Source of the DNA: Buchnera aphidicola (Schlechtendalia peitan)
GTDB lineage: Bacteria > Pseudomonadota > Gammaproteobacteria > Enterobacterales > Enterobacteriaceae
DNA: 64,000 bases
Reading direction: 5' to 3'
Assembly (NCBI GenBank): GCA_039830055.1
Contig: CP140043.1
Coordinates: 124,001 to 188,000 of the forward strand
Below are positions 41,469-52,959 of this stretch, piece by piece; the first letter of the stretch is position 1; each line of letters begins with the position of its first letter. The position numbers and the translations under genes were made by a program. The notes beneath the pieces are model-generated. The model ran no database searches, had not been told where the DNA came from, and was given only the letters and a program-made list of their open reading frames with translations.

Positions 41469-42796
41469 AAAAAATATTACGTACTTCAGAAACTCATCCC
41501 TTAACTTGGTGGTTAAATGAAAATCAAGATGTGGTTTGGATTAAAGAATATAAGAAAAAAGGTGGGTATCTTGCATTTGAAAAGGCAATAAAGAGTATCG
41601 CGCCTAGTGAAATTATAAAAATTGTTAAAGATTCCGAATTACGAGGTCGTGGAGGTGCAGGTTTTTACACAGGAGTGAAATGGAGCTTAATGTCTACAGA
41701 TGAGAATATTAATATTCGTTATTTATTATGTAATGCTGATGAGATGGAACCAGGAACGTATAAAGACAAATTTTTAATGGAGAAAATTCCTCATCAGTTG
41801 ATTGAAGGAATTTTAATTAGTTCTTTGGCATTACGAGTTAGCAGAAGTTATATTTTTTTAAGAGGTGAGTATATTCGAGCTGAAAATATTTTAAGACAAG
41901 CTATTAGTGAAGCTAAGAAATATGGATATATAGGTAATAATGTGTTTGGATCGAATTTAAGTTTTGAAATTTTTTTACATAGTGGTGCTGGACGTTATAT
42001 TTGTGGAGAAGAAACTGCATTAATTAATTCATTAGAAGGAAGACGAGCTAACCCGAGATTTAAACCTCCATTTCCTGCTTCTGTTGGGGTTTGGGGAAAA
42101 CCTACTTGTATAAATAATGTTGAGACATTATCTAATATACCACCTATTATTTTAAATGGTGTCCAGTGGTATAAAAATCTATCAAAAAGTTTGGATACTG
42201 GTACTAAGATAATGGGATTTTCAGGGAAGGTTAAAAATCCTGGTTTATGGGAGTTACCTTTTGGAATTACTGCACGTGAAATATTAGAAGATTATGCTGG
42301 AGGAATGAATGATGGGCTTACGTTAAAGGCCTGGCAACCTGGAGGAGCAAGTACAGAATTTTTAACATATGAGCATATTGATATACCTATGGACTTTTCT
42401 AGTGTTAGTCGTGCAGGTAGTAGATTAGGTACTGCTCTTGCTATGGCAGTAGATAATACTGTAAATATGGTTTCTCTAGTTAGAAATATTGAAGAGTTTT
42501 TTTCTCGAGAATCATGTGGATGGTGTACTCCATGTCGTGATGGTTTACCTTGGATTGTTTTTATTTTAAGAGATTTAGAAAAATTTAAAGGGCATAAGGA
42601 TGATGTTAAATTGTTAGAAGAGTTGTGTTATCGATTAGGCCCCGGAAAGACGTTTTGTGCTCATGCTCCAGGTGCTATTGCACCATTAAGAAGTGCAATT
42701 AAGTATTTTCGACAGGAATTTGATAGTTGTCTTGAATCATCTCAGATTATTAATATAAAATTTATTAAAGGTGTTCAACCTAATAATAAAATATAG
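41465..42796 (+). CDS. nuoF: NADH dehydrogenase I subunit F (NADH/FMN-binding)
   Basis: 51-kDa subunit that oxidises NADH through FMN and 4Fe-4S cluster N3. 443 residues (E. coli 445), GTG start overlapping nuoE. NADH/FMN motifs [14 protein letters not shown] (about 60) and the [14 protein letters not shown] block; the N3 cysteines are in [11 protein letters not shown] and the later FCAHAPGA. Its FMN must come from RibF, encoded in this window by a split frame. Confidence 0.96.
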   Translation: MKKILRTSETHPLTWWLNENQDVVWIKEYKKKGGYLAFEKAIKSIAPSEIIKIVKDSELRGRGGAGFYTGVKWSLMSTDENINIRYLLCNADEMEPGTYKDKFLMEKIPHQLIEGILISSLALRVSRSYIFLRGEYIRAENILRQAISEAKKYGYIGNNVFGSNLSFEIFLHSGAGRYICGEETALINSLEGRRANPRFKPPFPASVGVWGKPTCINNVETLSNIPPIILNGVQWYKNLSKSLDTGTKIMGFSGKVKNPGLWELPFGITAREILEDYAGGMNDGLTLKAWQPGGASTEFLTYEHIDIPMDFSSVSRAGSRLGTALAMAVDNTVNMVSLVRNIEEFFSRESCGWCTPCRDGLPWIVFILRDLEKFKGHKDDVKLLEELCYRLGPGKTFCAHAPGAIAPLRSAIKYFRQEFDSCLESSQIINIKFIKGVQPNNKI

Positions 42797-42820
42797 AACA
42801 ATAACTAGTTTTTTATTTTA

Positions 42821-42860
42821 AATGAATGATATTCGATTCATTATAGATAATAATCTATAA
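42821..42860 (+). repeat. Two adjoining hairpins in the nuoF-nuoG spacer
   Basis: AATGAAT pairs with ATTCATT (42821-42827 and 42836-42842), and the next 8-bp stem TTATAGAT/ATCTATAA uses 42841-42848 and 42853-42860. They share two bases, so they could be alternative folds. They lie in the 105-base gap that separates the NADH-module genes from nuoG, and may be an mRNA processing site. Confidence 0.4.
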
Positions 42861-42901
42861 TTTTACAAAAACTTTTTATTAATGGAAATAAAGATTATTT
42901 T

Positions 42902-45634
42902 ATGGTTATAATTTTTATAGATAAAAAAAAATATCATGTTAATAGTTCAGATAACTTGTTGCATGTGTGTTTATCTCTTGGTTTTGATATACCGTATTTT
43001 TGTTGGCATCCAATATTAGGAAGTGTTGGTGCATGTCGTCAATGTATGGTTAAGAAATATTGTAATTCTGATGATAAAATTGGTCAATTAGTAATATCAT
43101 GTATGACTCCTATTGTAAATGAACTGAGAATTTCGATAAATGATAGTGAATCAATAGAATTTAGAAAAGGTATCATTGAGTTGTTGATGATCAATCATCC
43201 TCATGATTGTCCTGTATGTGAAGAAGGTGGAAATTGTCATTTACAAGATATGACCGTTCTAACTGGGCATAACATGCGTCGTTATAGATTTTTAAAGCGA
43301 ACTCATAAAAATCAGTATTTAGGTCCTTTTATTGAACATGAGATGAATAGGTGTATTTCTTGTTATAGGTGTGTGCGATATTATAAAGATTATGCTGATG
43401 GAACAGATTTTGGGGTATATGGGATAAGTAATAATGTTTATTTTGGCCGGTTAGAAGATGGATCTTTAGAAAGCGAGTTCTCTGGAAATTTAATAGATAT
43501 TTGTCCTACTGGAGTTTTTACTGATAAAATTCAATCTAAAAAATATTCACGTAAATGGGATTTACAATATGCACCGAGCATTTGTCAACATTGTTGTGTT
43601 GGTTGTAATATTAGTGTAGGGGAAAAGCATGGAGAAATATGCAAAATAGAAAATAGGTATCATAAAAATATTAATAATTATTTTTTATGTGATTTAGGTC
43701 GTTTTGGATATGGTTATTCTAATTTAAAAGATCGACCTAAATATTCAGTTTATCGAAATGAACATGAAAAGAAAATTTTTAAAAGTACTAATCATTCTAT
43801 TACATCAGTAGTAGAATTGTTATCATTATTTCCTAAAACTATAGGAATTGGTTCTAATCGCGCTAGTTTAGAGAGTAATTATGCTCTTCAAACATTAGTA
43901 GGAAATAAAAATTTTTCTATGGGTATGCTTCAGCAAGAATCAAACTGTGTTGTACTGATTAAAGATATTTTAGAAAATGGTGGAATTTATACTCCTACGT
44001 TGCGTGAAATAGAAAATTGTGATGTAATTCTTGTTTTAGGAGAAGATATTACACAAACTTCTCCTATGGTAGCTTTATCTATTCGGCAAGCTATGAAGAG
44101 AACTCCTGAATTTGTAACGTCATCTAAAAATATTTCAGAATGGCACTCTTTGGCTATTAAAAATACTAGACAGGATGTTAAAAATACGTTGTTTATTACT
44201 CATACTTATAATACGAAATTAGATGATATTTCGGAGGAACAGTATTTTTCTTCAATAAATAATCAAGTTAAATTAGGTTTTGAAATTGCTCATCAAATTG
44301 ATAAAAGTGCTCCTAGTATTAAAAATTTAAGTCAAAGCGCTGTAATTAAAATTAAAAAAATTGTTTCCGCATTATTGTTATCTAAGAATCCTCTTATTGT
44401 TTCAGGTTCTCATTCTAATAGTATTGAATTAATTCAGGCTGCATATAATATAGCAAAATCGTTAAAAAATTTAAAAAAAAATATTGGATTAGTATTATTA
44501 ACATCAAATTCTAATAGTTTAGGAGTTAGTTTATTAAAAGGTATATCATTAGAAGAGGTTATAAAAAGAGTATTAAAAAAAGAATATAATTCTTTAATAA
44601 TCTTAGAAAATGATATATATCGTTATTTTCCTCAATATCAAATTTCAAAATTATTTAGTGCTGTAAAAAATATTATAGTTATAGATCATCTTAATACTAA
44701 TACTATGAAAGAAGGAACCATATCTCTTCCTTCAACTAATTTTTTTGAGAGTTCAGGAACGGTTATAAATTATGAATGTAGAGCACAACGTTTTTTTCAA
44801 GTACATGATCCAAGATTTTATTGTGATAAAATACATATTTTAGATAGTTGGATGTGGTTACATCTTATAGAATGTAAGTTGCGTAAAAAACGTCAAACTT
44901 GGTATAAGTTAGATGATATTATTTATAGTATGTCTTCTACAAATTGTAATTTTAAACAGTTAATGTATATAGCTCCTGATGCTTCTTTTAGGGTTTTTGG
45001 TCAAAAGTTTGCTCGATCTCCACATCGTTTAAGTGGAAGAGCAGCTATTCGATCTAATATTAACGTGCATGAAATTTCTCAACCTAAAGATAAAAATTCT
45101 ATGTTTTCTTTTTCTATGGAAGGTTGTCAACAATTTTATAAATATTCTTCGTATATACCTTTTTCTTGGATTCCGGGTTGGAATTCTATACAATCGTTAA
45201 ATAAATTTAAAAAGAAAAATAATAGGGAATGTCATTTTGGGAATTCTGGAAAACATTTATTATCATATGATTCGAGTAAATTTATGTCATGGTTTGATCC
45301 CACAGATTTTAGTATTAATCATGATGAGAATAATTATGATGTTTTTCCATTGTATACTTTGTTTGGTAGTGAACAATTATCGCAATTTTCTCCGGATATT
45401 AGTCAAAATATATCTGACATTTCAGCAATAATGAATGAAAATGATGCTCGGATACTATCTATTCAGTCTGGTTCTATAGTAGAGTTTAAATGTTTTGGTA
45501 TTCGGTTTACAGCAAAAATTATTGTGTCTTCTATGGTAAAATCTAAACAATTGGGATTATTTTTAGGGTATTTTAATTTACCATTTGTTTTGTCTCGAAA
45601 AAAAGTTATAGATTTTCGTAAAATAACTGTATGA
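42902..45634 (+). CDS. nuoG: NADH dehydrogenase I subunit G
   Basis: 75-kDa Fe-S subunit, 910 residues (E. coli 908). The N-terminal 2Fe-2S domain has CWHPILGSVGACRQC; HDCPVCEEGGNCHLQ and CISCYRCVRYY carry the next clusters; CQHCCVGC with a later CDL keeps the extra N7 4Fe-4S motif present in E. coli-type NuoG. The molybdopterin-oxidoreductase-like domain follows (about 225-800) and is more divergent. Start at ATG with only a distant GGA upstream, so initiation may depend on translation from nuoF. Confidence 0.95.
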   Translation: MVIIFIDKKKYHVNSSDNLLHVCLSLGFDIPYFCWHPILGSVGACRQCMVKKYCNSDDKIGQLVISCMTPIVNELRISINDSESIEFRKGIIELLMINHPHDCPVCEEGGNCHLQDMTVLTGHNMRRYRFLKRTHKNQYLGPFIEHEMNRCISCYRCVRYYKDYADGTDFGVYGISNNVYFGRLEDGSLESEFSGNLIDICPTGVFTDKIQSKKYSRKWDLQYAPSICQHCCVGCNISVGEKHGEICKIENRYHKNINNYFLCDLGRFGYGYSNLKDRPKYSVYRNEHEKKIFKSTNHSITSVVELLSLFPKTIGIGSNRASLESNYALQTLVGNKNFSMGMLQQESNCVVLIKDILENGGIYTPTLREIENCDVILVLGEDITQTSPMVALSIRQAMKRTPEFVTSSKNISEWHSLAIKNTRQDVKNTLFITHTYNTKLDDISEEQYFSSINNQVKLGFEIAHQIDKSAPSIKNLSQSAVIKIKKIVSALLLSKNPLIVSGSHSNSIELIQAAYNIAKSLKNLKKNIGLVLLTSNSNSLGVSLLKGISLEEVIKRVLKKEYNSLIILENDIYRYFPQYQISKLFSAVKNIIVIDHLNTNTMKEGTISLPSTNFFESSGTVINYECRAQRFFQVHDPRFYCDKIHILDSWMWLHLIECKLRKKRQTWYKLDDIIYSMSSTNCNFKQLMYIAPDASFRVFGQKFARSPHRLSGRAAIRSNINVHEISQPKDKNSMFSFSMEGCQQFYKYSSYIPFSWIPGWNSIQSLNKFKKKNNRECHFGNSGKHLLSYDSSKFMSWFDPTDFSINHDENNYDVFPLYTLFGSEQLSQFSPDISQNISDISAIMNENDARILSIQSGSIVEFKCFGIRFTAKIIVSSMVKSKQLGLFLGYFNLPFVLSRKKVIDFRKITV

Positions 45635-45666
45635 TTATGTTTTAGATAATTTAAATGGAATGAAAA

Positions 45667-46608
45667 GTGTTAGTGTTAGAATCAATTTTAGTATTTTTTT
45701 TAATTTTGATATGTGCAGCGGTAATGAGTATTGTAGAACGAAGGATATTGGGTTTATTACAAAATCGTTATGGTCCTAATAGAGTTGGTTGGCAAGGAAC
45801 ATTACAGATAGTAGCAGACATGATCAAAATATTTTTTAAAGAAGACTGGATTCCTTTATTTAGTAGGAAGGTAATTTTTTTTCTTGCTCCTATTTTAGCA
45901 TTTATGTCTTTATTATTAGTTATAGTTATTATACCACTAAGTTCTAATTTTGTAATTATTAACTTAAATATAGGAGTGTTATTTTTTTTAATGATGGCAT
46001 CATTATCTGTATATTCTGTACTATTTGCTGGTTGGTCGAGTAATAATAAATACGCTTTATTAGGTGCTATTAGAGCTGTAGCACAAACGTTATCATATGA
46101 AGTTTTTTTAGGACTTTCTTTAATGGGAGTAGTAGCTCGTGCACGATCCTTTAATATGATTGATATTGTTAATAGTCAGTTATTAATGTGGAATTTTTTT
46201 CCTCAATTTTTAGGTTTTTGTACTTTTTTAATAGCAGGTTTAGCTCTATGTCATAGACATCCTTTTGATCAACCTGAATCTGAACAGGAATTAGCCGATG
46301 GCTATCATATTGAATATTCTGGAATGAAGTTTGGCTTATTTTTCATTGGGGAATATATTTCTATTATAATAGTTTCTAGTTTGATTACTACTATGTTTTT
46401 TGGTGGATGGTTGGGATTTGGTTTATCTTCGATGTTTTTATTTATTTTAAAAACTATGTTTTTTATATTTTTATTTATTTTAATCCGAGCTTCGTTGCCT
46501 CGTCCTCGTTATGATAAAATAATATTATTTGGATGGAAGTTTTGTTTTCCACTAACTTTAATAAATTTAATGTGTACTGCTATTGTTATGTTATATAACA
46601 TTAAATAA
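45667..46608 (+). CDS. nuoH: NADH dehydrogenase I subunit H
   Basis: Membrane subunit lining the quinone chamber. 313 residues from a GTG at 45667 (GGA 7 bases upstream); E. coli has 325, the difference being an N-terminal tail. Blocks [45 protein letters not shown] and [12 protein letters not shown] are retained, with about eight membrane helices. An upstream stop in the same frame at 45661-45663 prevents a longer start. Confidence 0.95.
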   Translation: MLVLESILVFFLILICAAVMSIVERRILGLLQNRYGPNRVGWQGTLQIVADMIKIFFKEDWIPLFSRKVIFFLAPILAFMSLLLVIVIIPLSSNFVIINLNIGVLFFLMMASLSVYSVLFAGWSSNNKYALLGAIRAVAQTLSYEVFLGLSLMGVVARARSFNMIDIVNSQLLMWNFFPQFLGFCTFLIAGLALCHRHPFDQPESEQELADGYHIEYSGMKFGLFFIGEYISIIIVSSLITTMFFGGWLGFGLSSMFLFILKTMFFIFLFILIRASLPRPRYDKIILFGWKFCFPLTLINLMCTAIVMLYNIK

Positions 46609-46619
46609 GAGATTAATTT

Positions 46620-47162
46620 ATGGGCATGTTAAAAGTAATTTATTTTTTAGTTAGCCAAATACGTAGTATTTGGCTAACTTTTATTAACATTTTCTCAAAA
46701 CGTGAAACGATTATGTATCCAGAACAATCTGTGTATCTTTCTCCGAGATATAGAGGAAGAATTATATTATCTCGTAATTTAAATGGCGAAGAACGATGTG
46801 TTGCTTGCAATTTATGTGCAGTGGCTTGTCCTGTAGGTTGCATATTTATAAAAAAATCTGTTTCTAAAACTAAACGTTGGTATCCTAAAATTTTTAGAAT
46901 TAACTTTTCTAGGTGCATATTTTGTGGATTATGTGAAGAGGCATGCCCGACAGCTGCTATTCAACTTATTCCTGACTTTGAATTATCGGAATATAATAGG
47001 CAAGATTTGGTATATGAGAAACAAGACTTATTAATTTCTGGTCCTGGAAAATATTCTGATTATAACTTTTATAAATTTTCTGGTGTAGAAATGACGGGAA
47101 AGAAAAAAGGAGATTTAGATTATGAATCTCGACCAATTGATGTCAAGACGTTGTTACCTTAA
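46620..47162 (+). CDS. nuoI: NADH dehydrogenase I subunit I
   Basis: Ferredoxin-like subunit with clusters N6a and N6b. 180 residues, as in E. coli. Both 4Fe-4S motifs are intact: [15 protein letters not shown] and [12 protein letters not shown]. The coding region contains a 14-bp perfect inverted repeat about 30 bases after the start (46649-46679). It starts 11 bases after nuoH. Confidence 0.96.
   Translation: MGMLKVIYFLVSQIRSIWLTFINIFSKRETIMYPEQSVYLSPRYRGRIILSRNLNGEERCVACNLCAVACPVGCIFIKKSVSKTKRWYPKIFRINFSRCIFCGLCEEACPTAAIQLIPDFELSEYNRQDLVYEKQDLLISGPGKYSDYNFYKFSGVEMTGKKKGDLDYESRPIDVKTLLP
46649..46679 (+). repeat. 14-bp perfect hairpin inside the nuoI coding sequence
   Basis: AGTTAGCCAAATAC (46649-46662), loop GTA, GTATTTGGCTAACT (46666-46679), followed by three more T. 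It encodes [11 protein letters not shown], which is conserved with E. coli NuoI, yet it also folds into the longest perfect short-loop stem noticed in the window. Possible role: attenuation or mRNA stability between nuoH and nuoI-N. Confidence 0.6.
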
Positions 47163-47172
47163 GGATAATAAT

Positions 47173-47688
47173 ATGGAATTTTCTTTTTATAGTTTTGGGT
47201 TGTTATCTATTATTTTTACTGTATTAACAGTATTTAGTAAAAATCCAATGTATTCATTAATACATTTAACAATGTCGCTGTTGTCTACATCGGGAGTTCT
47301 ATTCTCATTAGGAGCATTTTTTGCAGCTTCTTTAGAGGTCATAATTTATGCTGGTGCTATTATGGTTTTGTTTATATTTGTTATTATGATGTTTAATTTT
47401 AAAGATTTTGTTTATTGTTCAGATACGCTTAATCGATCTGTCATTACATTAGTATCAATTGTATTATTAGATACGATATTAGCTTTTATTTCGATTTTTA
47501 TTTTATTAAATTTAAAAGAAAAATACATATTCAATGTAGTTATTGATACAAAATCGGTAGGAATAACGTTATTTAATGATTATATTGTCATTATTGAACT
47601 AGCTTCCATGTTATTATTAAGTGCGTTAATAGTAGTATTTCATATAGGAAAGAAGAATACAACAAATCGTATTAATCAATTAGGATAA
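47173..47688 (+). CDS. nuoJ: NADH dehydrogenase I subunit J
   Basis: Membrane subunit, 171 residues from ATG 47173 with AAGGA 7 bases upstream; a start at 47122 would add 17 residues and overlap nuoI. N-terminus MEFSFY matches E. coli MEFAFY. Five membrane helices; the conserved YAGAIMVLFIFVIMM and ELASMLLLSALIV segments are present. The hydrophilic C-terminal tail of E. coli is shortened. Confidence 0.94.
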   Translation: MEFSFYSFGLLSIIFTVLTVFSKNPMYSLIHLTMSLLSTSGVLFSLGAFFAASLEVIIYAGAIMVLFIFVIMMFNFKDFVYCSDTLNRSVITLVSIVLLDTILAFISIFILLNLKEKYIFNVVIDTKSVGITLFNDYIVIIELASMLLLSALIVVFHIGKKNTTNRINQLG

Positions 47689-47694
47689 TTACTT

Positions 47695-47997
47695 ATGATT
47701 CCTTTATCCCATGGTCTTATTTTATCTTCAATTTTATTAATTTTAGGTTTAACTTCTTTATTAATTCACAAAAATATATTATTAATATTAATTAGTTTAG
47801 AAATTATGATTAATGCAGTAGCATTAGCGTTAGTAACAGTGGGCAGTTATTGGAATCAAGTAGATGGACAGATAATGTATATTTTAGTTATAACTTTAGG
47901 GGCTTCGGAATCAGGGATAGGATTAGCACTTTTAGTACAATGTTATAGACGATTTAAAACTTTAAATATTAATAAATTAAGTGAGATGCATGGATGA
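47695..47997 (+). CDS. nuoK: NADH dehydrogenase I subunit K
   Basis: MrpC-like membrane subunit, 100 residues as in E. coli, three helices. The conserved glutamate in the second helix ([12 protein letters not shown]) and the one in [10 protein letters not shown] are present. Six bases after nuoJ; its TGA overlaps the nuoL ATG by four bases. Confidence 0.96.
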   Translation: MIPLSHGLILSSILLILGLTSLLIHKNILLILISLEIMINAVALALVTVGSYWNQVDGQIMYILVITLGASESGIGLALLVQCYRRFKTLNINKLSEMHG

Positions 47998-49835
47998 ATA
48001 CTGTTTATATAATGATTTTATTCCCATTAATAAGTTGTATTTTTTTGTTATTCTTACAAAGAATAATAACAAATGATTATGTTATAAGAATTTCTTTAGG
48101 TTCTATTTTTGTATCTATGTTGTGCTCAATATATTTAATGATCATGTTTTCTTATTCTAATACAAATATATTAATTAAAAATTTATGGACGTTTATCATC
48201 GCAAATGATTTTAAAATTAATTTTGGAATTTTAATAGATGGTTTATCGATTACTATGTTAGTTATGGTAACTTGTATTGGATTTTTAGTACATGTGTTTT
48301 CTATTTGGTATATGAATTTAAAACATGAATTATCAAGTTTTTTTTCATATATGAATTTGTTTATTGCTAGTATGCTTTTGTTAGTCTTATCTGATAATTT
48401 AGTATTTATGTTTTTAGGATGGGAAGGAGTTGGATTATGTTCTTACTTATTAGTAGGTTTCTATCATAAAAATATTAATGCTAGTTACGCTGCTTTAAAA
48501 GGTTTTATTGTTACTAGAATTGGAGATATTTTTTTATTATTATCAATTTTTTTTATTTATAGAGAATTTGGAACTACAAATTTTGAAGAATTAAAATTAA
48601 TTTTAAAAACATTTGCGATGCAAGAACATATAAAATCATTACAGTGGATTGTATTTTTTTTGTTAATTGGAGCTATAGGAAAGTCTGCTCAAATTCCATT
48701 ACAAACTTGGTTAGTAGATGCTATGGCAGGGCCTACTCCAGTTTCTGCTTTAATACATGCAGCAACGATGGTAACGTCTGGAGTTTATTTAATAACGCGC
48801 ACACACTTTTTATTTGTATTCAGTCCAGAAATATTATTCCTATTAGGAATTATTGGTAGTATTACCTTAATATTGTCTAGTTTTTCAGCATTAGTTCAAA
48901 CTGATATAAAACGAATATTAGCATATTCAACTATGAGTCAAATAGGATATATGTTTATTGCATTGAGTATGCAAAATTGGGTAGCGACTGTGAGACATTT
49001 AGTTGCTCATGCTATTATAAAGGCATTATTGTTTCTTGCTTCTGGATCAGTTATTACAGTGTTAAATAATGAAAGAAATATTTTTAAGATGGGTGGATTA
49101 AAAAATAAGCTTCCTTTATTGTATGTCGTCTTTTTGATTGGTGGAGCTTCTTTATCATCGTTTCCTATTATTACATCAGGTTTTTATAGCAAAGGAGATA
49201 TTTTAATTTTTTCTTGGGAAAATAATTATACAATATTTTTTATATCTAGTTTGTTAGGCTTATTTTTAACAACAATGTATATATTTAGAATGATCTTTTT
49301 AGTATTTCATGGAATAAGGCAACACAAGTGTTTTTCTCCGAAAGAATTTAGTCATAATTTTCCACTAATTATATTAACAATATTTTGTACTTTTATTGAA
49401 TCTTATCTTATTTTTCCATTATCGTATGTATTCCCTGAAAAAATAGGAGTGTTTTATTCTAGTCAATATTTAGAAATAGTTTGTAGTGGTATATCTGTAC
49501 TGGGTATATTTTTATCTTATTATTTATGGATAGTTAACAGAAAAATAATTGATAGTGTATTATGTACTAAAATTGGACGCGGTATTAATTTATTATGGTT
49601 GCATGCATGGGGATTTGATTATATATATAATATTGTGTTTGTACAGCCCTATCTTTATATATCTAAAATTTTAGTTTCCGATCCTATTAATATTACAATG
49701 TTTTATCCAAAAAATGTATTACAATTTTTTTATCGTAAATTAGCGTTAATTTATAATGGATATTTACATATGTATCTTTTATTAATCATTACTGGATGTG
49801 TAATGTTATTAATGACTGTAGTACTATACAGTTGA
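47994..49835 (+). CDS. nuoL: NADH dehydrogenase I subunit L
   Basis: Largest antiporter-like proton-pumping subunit, 613 residues as in E. coli. Conserved features include [18 protein letters not shown] with the key Glu, the Lys-bearing [29 protein letters not shown] split over helices 7-8, [20 protein letters not shown], and the long C-terminal lateral helix region. ATGA overlap with nuoK suggests coupled translation. Confidence 0.96.
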   Translation: MNTVYIMILFPLISCIFLLFLQRIITNDYVIRISLGSIFVSMLCSIYLMIMFSYSNTNILIKNLWTFIIANDFKINFGILIDGLSITMLVMVTCIGFLVHVFSIWYMNLKHELSSFFSYMNLFIASMLLLVLSDNLVFMFLGWEGVGLCSYLLVGFYHKNINASYAALKGFIVTRIGDIFLLLSIFFIYREFGTTNFEELKLILKTFAMQEHIKSLQWIVFFLLIGAIGKSAQIPLQTWLVDAMAGPTPVSALIHAATMVTSGVYLITRTHFLFVFSPEILFLLGIIGSITLILSSFSALVQTDIKRILAYSTMSQIGYMFIALSMQNWVATVRHLVAHAIIKALLFLASGSVITVLNNERNIFKMGGLKNKLPLLYVVFLIGGASLSSFPIITSGFYSKGDILIFSWENNYTIFFISSLLGLFLTTMYIFRMIFLVFHGIRQHKCFSPKEFSHNFPLIILTIFCTFIESYLIFPLSYVFPEKIGVFYSSQYLEIVCSGISVLGIFLSYYLWIVNRKIIDSVLCTKIGRGINLLWLHAWGFDYIYNIVFVQPYLYISKILVSDPINITMFYPKNVLQFFYRKLALIYNGYLHMYLLLIITGCVMLLMTVVLYS

Positions 49836-49947
49836 TTGTTAATATTATGCACAGATTTTTATTACATGTAAAAAATTAATGTTTTAATTATTATAGATTG
49901 AATTAAAATCATTAAGTGCGCAAATTAGAATCAGGAATACAATTAAT

Positions 49948-51486
49948 ATGTTACTTCCTATTTTCATTATGATTCCCTTTTTTGGTGGAATATTATGTTG
50001 GATGTTTGAGAAATATAATATAAAAATTTCTCATTATATAGCATTAATGATTATGAGTATAATGTTAATATTGTCTGTTGCGTTATCATTATATAATTCA
50101 CAAATTGTTTTTCCTAGAATGTATGATCCTTATTGGGATTTTGAGTATAACAGTCCATGGATATCGCGTTTTGGTATTACATTCCATTTAGCAGCTGATG
50201 GATTGTCTGTTATAATGTTGATATTAACTAGTTTTTTAGGAATAATATCTATACTTTCGTCTTGGAATAATATTGAAAAAAATATTGGTTTTTTTTATTT
50301 AAATTTATTATGGATTTTAAGTTTTTCTATAGGAATATTTCTTTCTATAGATTTATTTTTATTTTTTTTCTTTTGGGAAATTATAATATTTCCAATATAT
50401 TTTATGATGGTATTATGGGGATATAAAGTTAAAAATAAGCCTATGTGTGTAAATAGGAATTTTTTTGCTAACAAATTTTTTATGTATTCTCAATGTTCTG
50501 GCTTAATTTTATTATGTTCTATATTATTTTTAGTCCATTCAAATTATGTGTCTACTCATATTTTAAGTTTTGATTATGATGTACTACGTAATATTTCTTT
50601 AAATCCTTTTTTAGAAACGTGTATTATGTTAGGATTTTTTTTAGCATTTTGTATAAAAATCCCTATTGTTCCATTTCATAGTTGGCTTCCAGATTTTCAT
50701 ACGTATTCACCTATTACAGGGTCTTTAGATATTTCTGGAATTTTATTAAAACCAGCTGTTTATGCATTATTAAGATTTAATATTGTTCTTTTTCCGCATT
50801 CTTCATACATTTATTCGAATATTTTTATGTGGTGTGGAGTTATTACTATATTTTATTCTGCATGTGTTTCTTTTTCGCAAACAGATATAAAGCGTTTAAT
50901 TGCTTATATGTCTATATCACATATGGGTTTTGTGTTAATTGCTATTTATAGTTTTAATAAAATTGCTTATCAAGGAATAATTGTACATACTATTTCTTAT
51001 GCGCTTTCTACTTCTGCTTTATATTATCTTATTGGTCGATTATTTAAGTATACACGTACTCGTGACATGCGAAGTATGGGTGGTTTGTGGTCTGATATTA
51101 TTTGGATACCTGGTTTTTCTTTATGTTTTGCAGTTGCAAATTTAGGAATACCTGGAACTGGAAATTTTGTTGGAGAATTCATGATATTGTTAGGAACATT
51201 TTTTAATCATTCTGTATTAGTTTGTATCGTTGCGTTTTCTCTAATTATTTCAGCATTATGTTCATTAGTTATGATTCAAAAAACGTATTTTGGTTTGTGC
51301 TCTCAAAATAGAAATTCAATTCTTATTCAAGATATTTCTATTATCGAGATTATTATACCAACTATTTTATTAGTAGTTTTAATATTTATAGGATTATATC
51401 CAAATATTATTTTAAATATATTTGAATTTTCATTAAATAATATTCAAACTATTTTTTTAAATTCTATATTAACTACAAGGTTGTAA
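49948..51486 (+). CDS. nuoM: NADH dehydrogenase I subunit M
   Basis: Antiporter-like proton-pumping subunit, 512 residues (E. coli 509). The FFFFWEIIIFPIYFMM helix with the key Glu, KIPIVPFHSWLPDFHTYSP, and QTDIKRLIAYMSISHMGFV are conserved; about fourteen helices. It lies 112 bases after nuoL, the largest gap in the membrane-arm genes. Confidence 0.96.
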   Translation: MLLPIFIMIPFFGGILCWMFEKYNIKISHYIALMIMSIMLILSVALSLYNSQIVFPRMYDPYWDFEYNSPWISRFGITFHLAADGLSVIMLILTSFLGIISILSSWNNIEKNIGFFYLNLLWILSFSIGIFLSIDLFLFFFFWEIIIFPIYFMMVLWGYKVKNKPMCVNRNFFANKFFMYSQCSGLILLCSILFLVHSNYVSTHILSFDYDVLRNISLNPFLETCIMLGFFLAFCIKIPIVPFHSWLPDFHTYSPITGSLDISGILLKPAVYALLRFNIVLFPHSSYIYSNIFMWCGVITIFYSACVSFSQTDIKRLIAYMSISHMGFVLIAIYSFNKIAYQGIIVHTISYALSTSALYYLIGRLFKYTRTRDMRSMGGLWSDIIWIPGFSLCFAVANLGIPGTGNFVGEFMILLGTFFNHSVLVCIVAFSLIISALCSLVMIQKTYFGLCSQNRNSILIQDISIIEIIIPTILLVVLIFIGLYPNIILNIFEFSLNNIQTIFLNSILTTRL

Positions 51487-51492
51487 TTTTTA

Positions 51493-52959
51493 ATGATCGT
51501 AACTGCACAACAGTTAATAGCATGCTCTCCATTATTAATTTTATTATTAACTGTGATAATTATAATGTTGTTTATTGCATATAGCCGTAATCACTTTGTT
51601 ACTTTTTTATGTTCTATGATCGGATTAACATTGTCATTAATGTCCCTGTACATGGTTAAAAGAACTGTTCCAATAAATATTACTATGTTGTTTCATATAG
51701 ATGAGTATTCATTATTATATACGTCAATGATTGTATTATCGAGTATTATTACATGTGTATTTTCTTATTTATGGATAAAAGATTCGTTTTACAATAGTGA
51801 TGAATTTTATTTGTTACTACTATTATCTACTATTGGTTGTATTTCCTTAATCATTGCTAATCATATGTCTGTTTTATTTATTGGAATGGAATTAATATCA
51901 TTGCCCGTTTTAGGATTGATTTCATATACGTATTGTACGAAGAATTCTTTAGAAGCTGCTATAAAATATATGATTTTATCTTGTTCTGTATCAGTTTTAT
52001 CATTATTTGGTATTGCTTTGATATATTCGATTACAGGTAGTTTAATGTTTTCTAGCTTAATATATGAATTGGTAATATCTCTTGCACATCCTAACATTAT
52101 TTTATTATGTGGATTAGGTTTAATAGTTTTATCTTTTTCTTTTAAATTATCTATATTTCCATTTCATATATGGACTCCAGATGTATATAAAGGAACTTCT
52201 TCGACAGTATTAACATATTTATCGACTGCAACGAAAATTGCAGTATTTAGTGTATTTTTTAAAATTTTTATTTTTTTGATATCATTTCATGTAGAGTTTT
52301 TTAGAATTGTATTAGAAATTATGATATGTCTTTCTATTATTTTTGGAAATTTCATGGCTTTATTTCAAACTAATATTAAGAGATTTTTAGGATATTCATC
52401 GATTTCTCAATTTGGATATTTATTAACGTCATTATTAATTTCTGATGATTTTAATTTCTCCTTAGAAGTAGTAGGTATATATTTAGTTAGTTATTTGTTA
52501 TCCAATATTGGTATGTTTGGTTTAATAGGTTTAATGTCTAGTTTAAATAAAAACATGACATTTGAAACTATTACATCTTATCGGGGTTTATTTTGGAATT
52601 GTCCAATTTTATCTAGTATTATAACAATAATATTATTTTCTTTATCTGGAATTCCATCTACCATTGGTTTTATTGGTAAATTTTATATATTGTCATTGAT
52701 AGTTAAAGAGAATTTTTGGATATTAGGAATAATTTTTGTAATTGGGTCCATTATTGGAATTTATTCTTATTTAAAAATAGTAACGTATTTGTATTTAGAG
52801 CCATTAGTTGACAATGGTCAGGAAAAATTTGTTTTCAATTATACTAAAAAAGTATATGTACTGGTTTTGTTAATAATATCAGTATTAATATTATTATTAG
52901 GTATCTATCCAAATATAGTTATAGATATAGTGTCAAATTCTGAACCTATTTTCTTTTAA
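51493..52959 (+). CDS. nuoN: NADH dehydrogenase I subunit N
   Basis: Third antiporter-like pump subunit, 488 residues (E. coli 485). The MELISLPVLGLISY helix with its Glu, the KLSIFPFHIWTPDVYKGTSS block, and QTNIKRFLGYSSISQFGYL are present. It starts 6 bases after nuoM and ends the operon. No clear terminator follows. Confidence 0.95.
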   Translation: MIVTAQQLIACSPLLILLLTVIIIMLFIAYSRNHFVTFLCSMIGLTLSLMSLYMVKRTVPINITMLFHIDEYSLLYTSMIVLSSIITCVFSYLWIKDSFYNSDEFYLLLLLSTIGCISLIIANHMSVLFIGMELISLPVLGLISYTYCTKNSLEAAIKYMILSCSVSVLSLFGIALIYSITGSLMFSSLIYELVISLAHPNIILLCGLGLIVLSFSFKLSIFPFHIWTPDVYKGTSSTVLTYLSTATKIAVFSVFFKIFIFLISFHVEFFRIVLEIMICLSIIFGNFMALFQTNIKRFLGYSSISQFGYLLTSLLISDDFNFSLEVVGIYLVSYLLSNIGMFGLIGLMSSLNKNMTFETITSYRGLFWNCPILSSIITIILFSLSGIPSTIGFIGKFYILSLIVKENFWILGIIFVIGSIIGIYSYLKIVTYLYLEPLVDNGQEKFVFNYTKKVYVLVLLIISVLILLLGIYPNIVIDIVSNSEPIFF

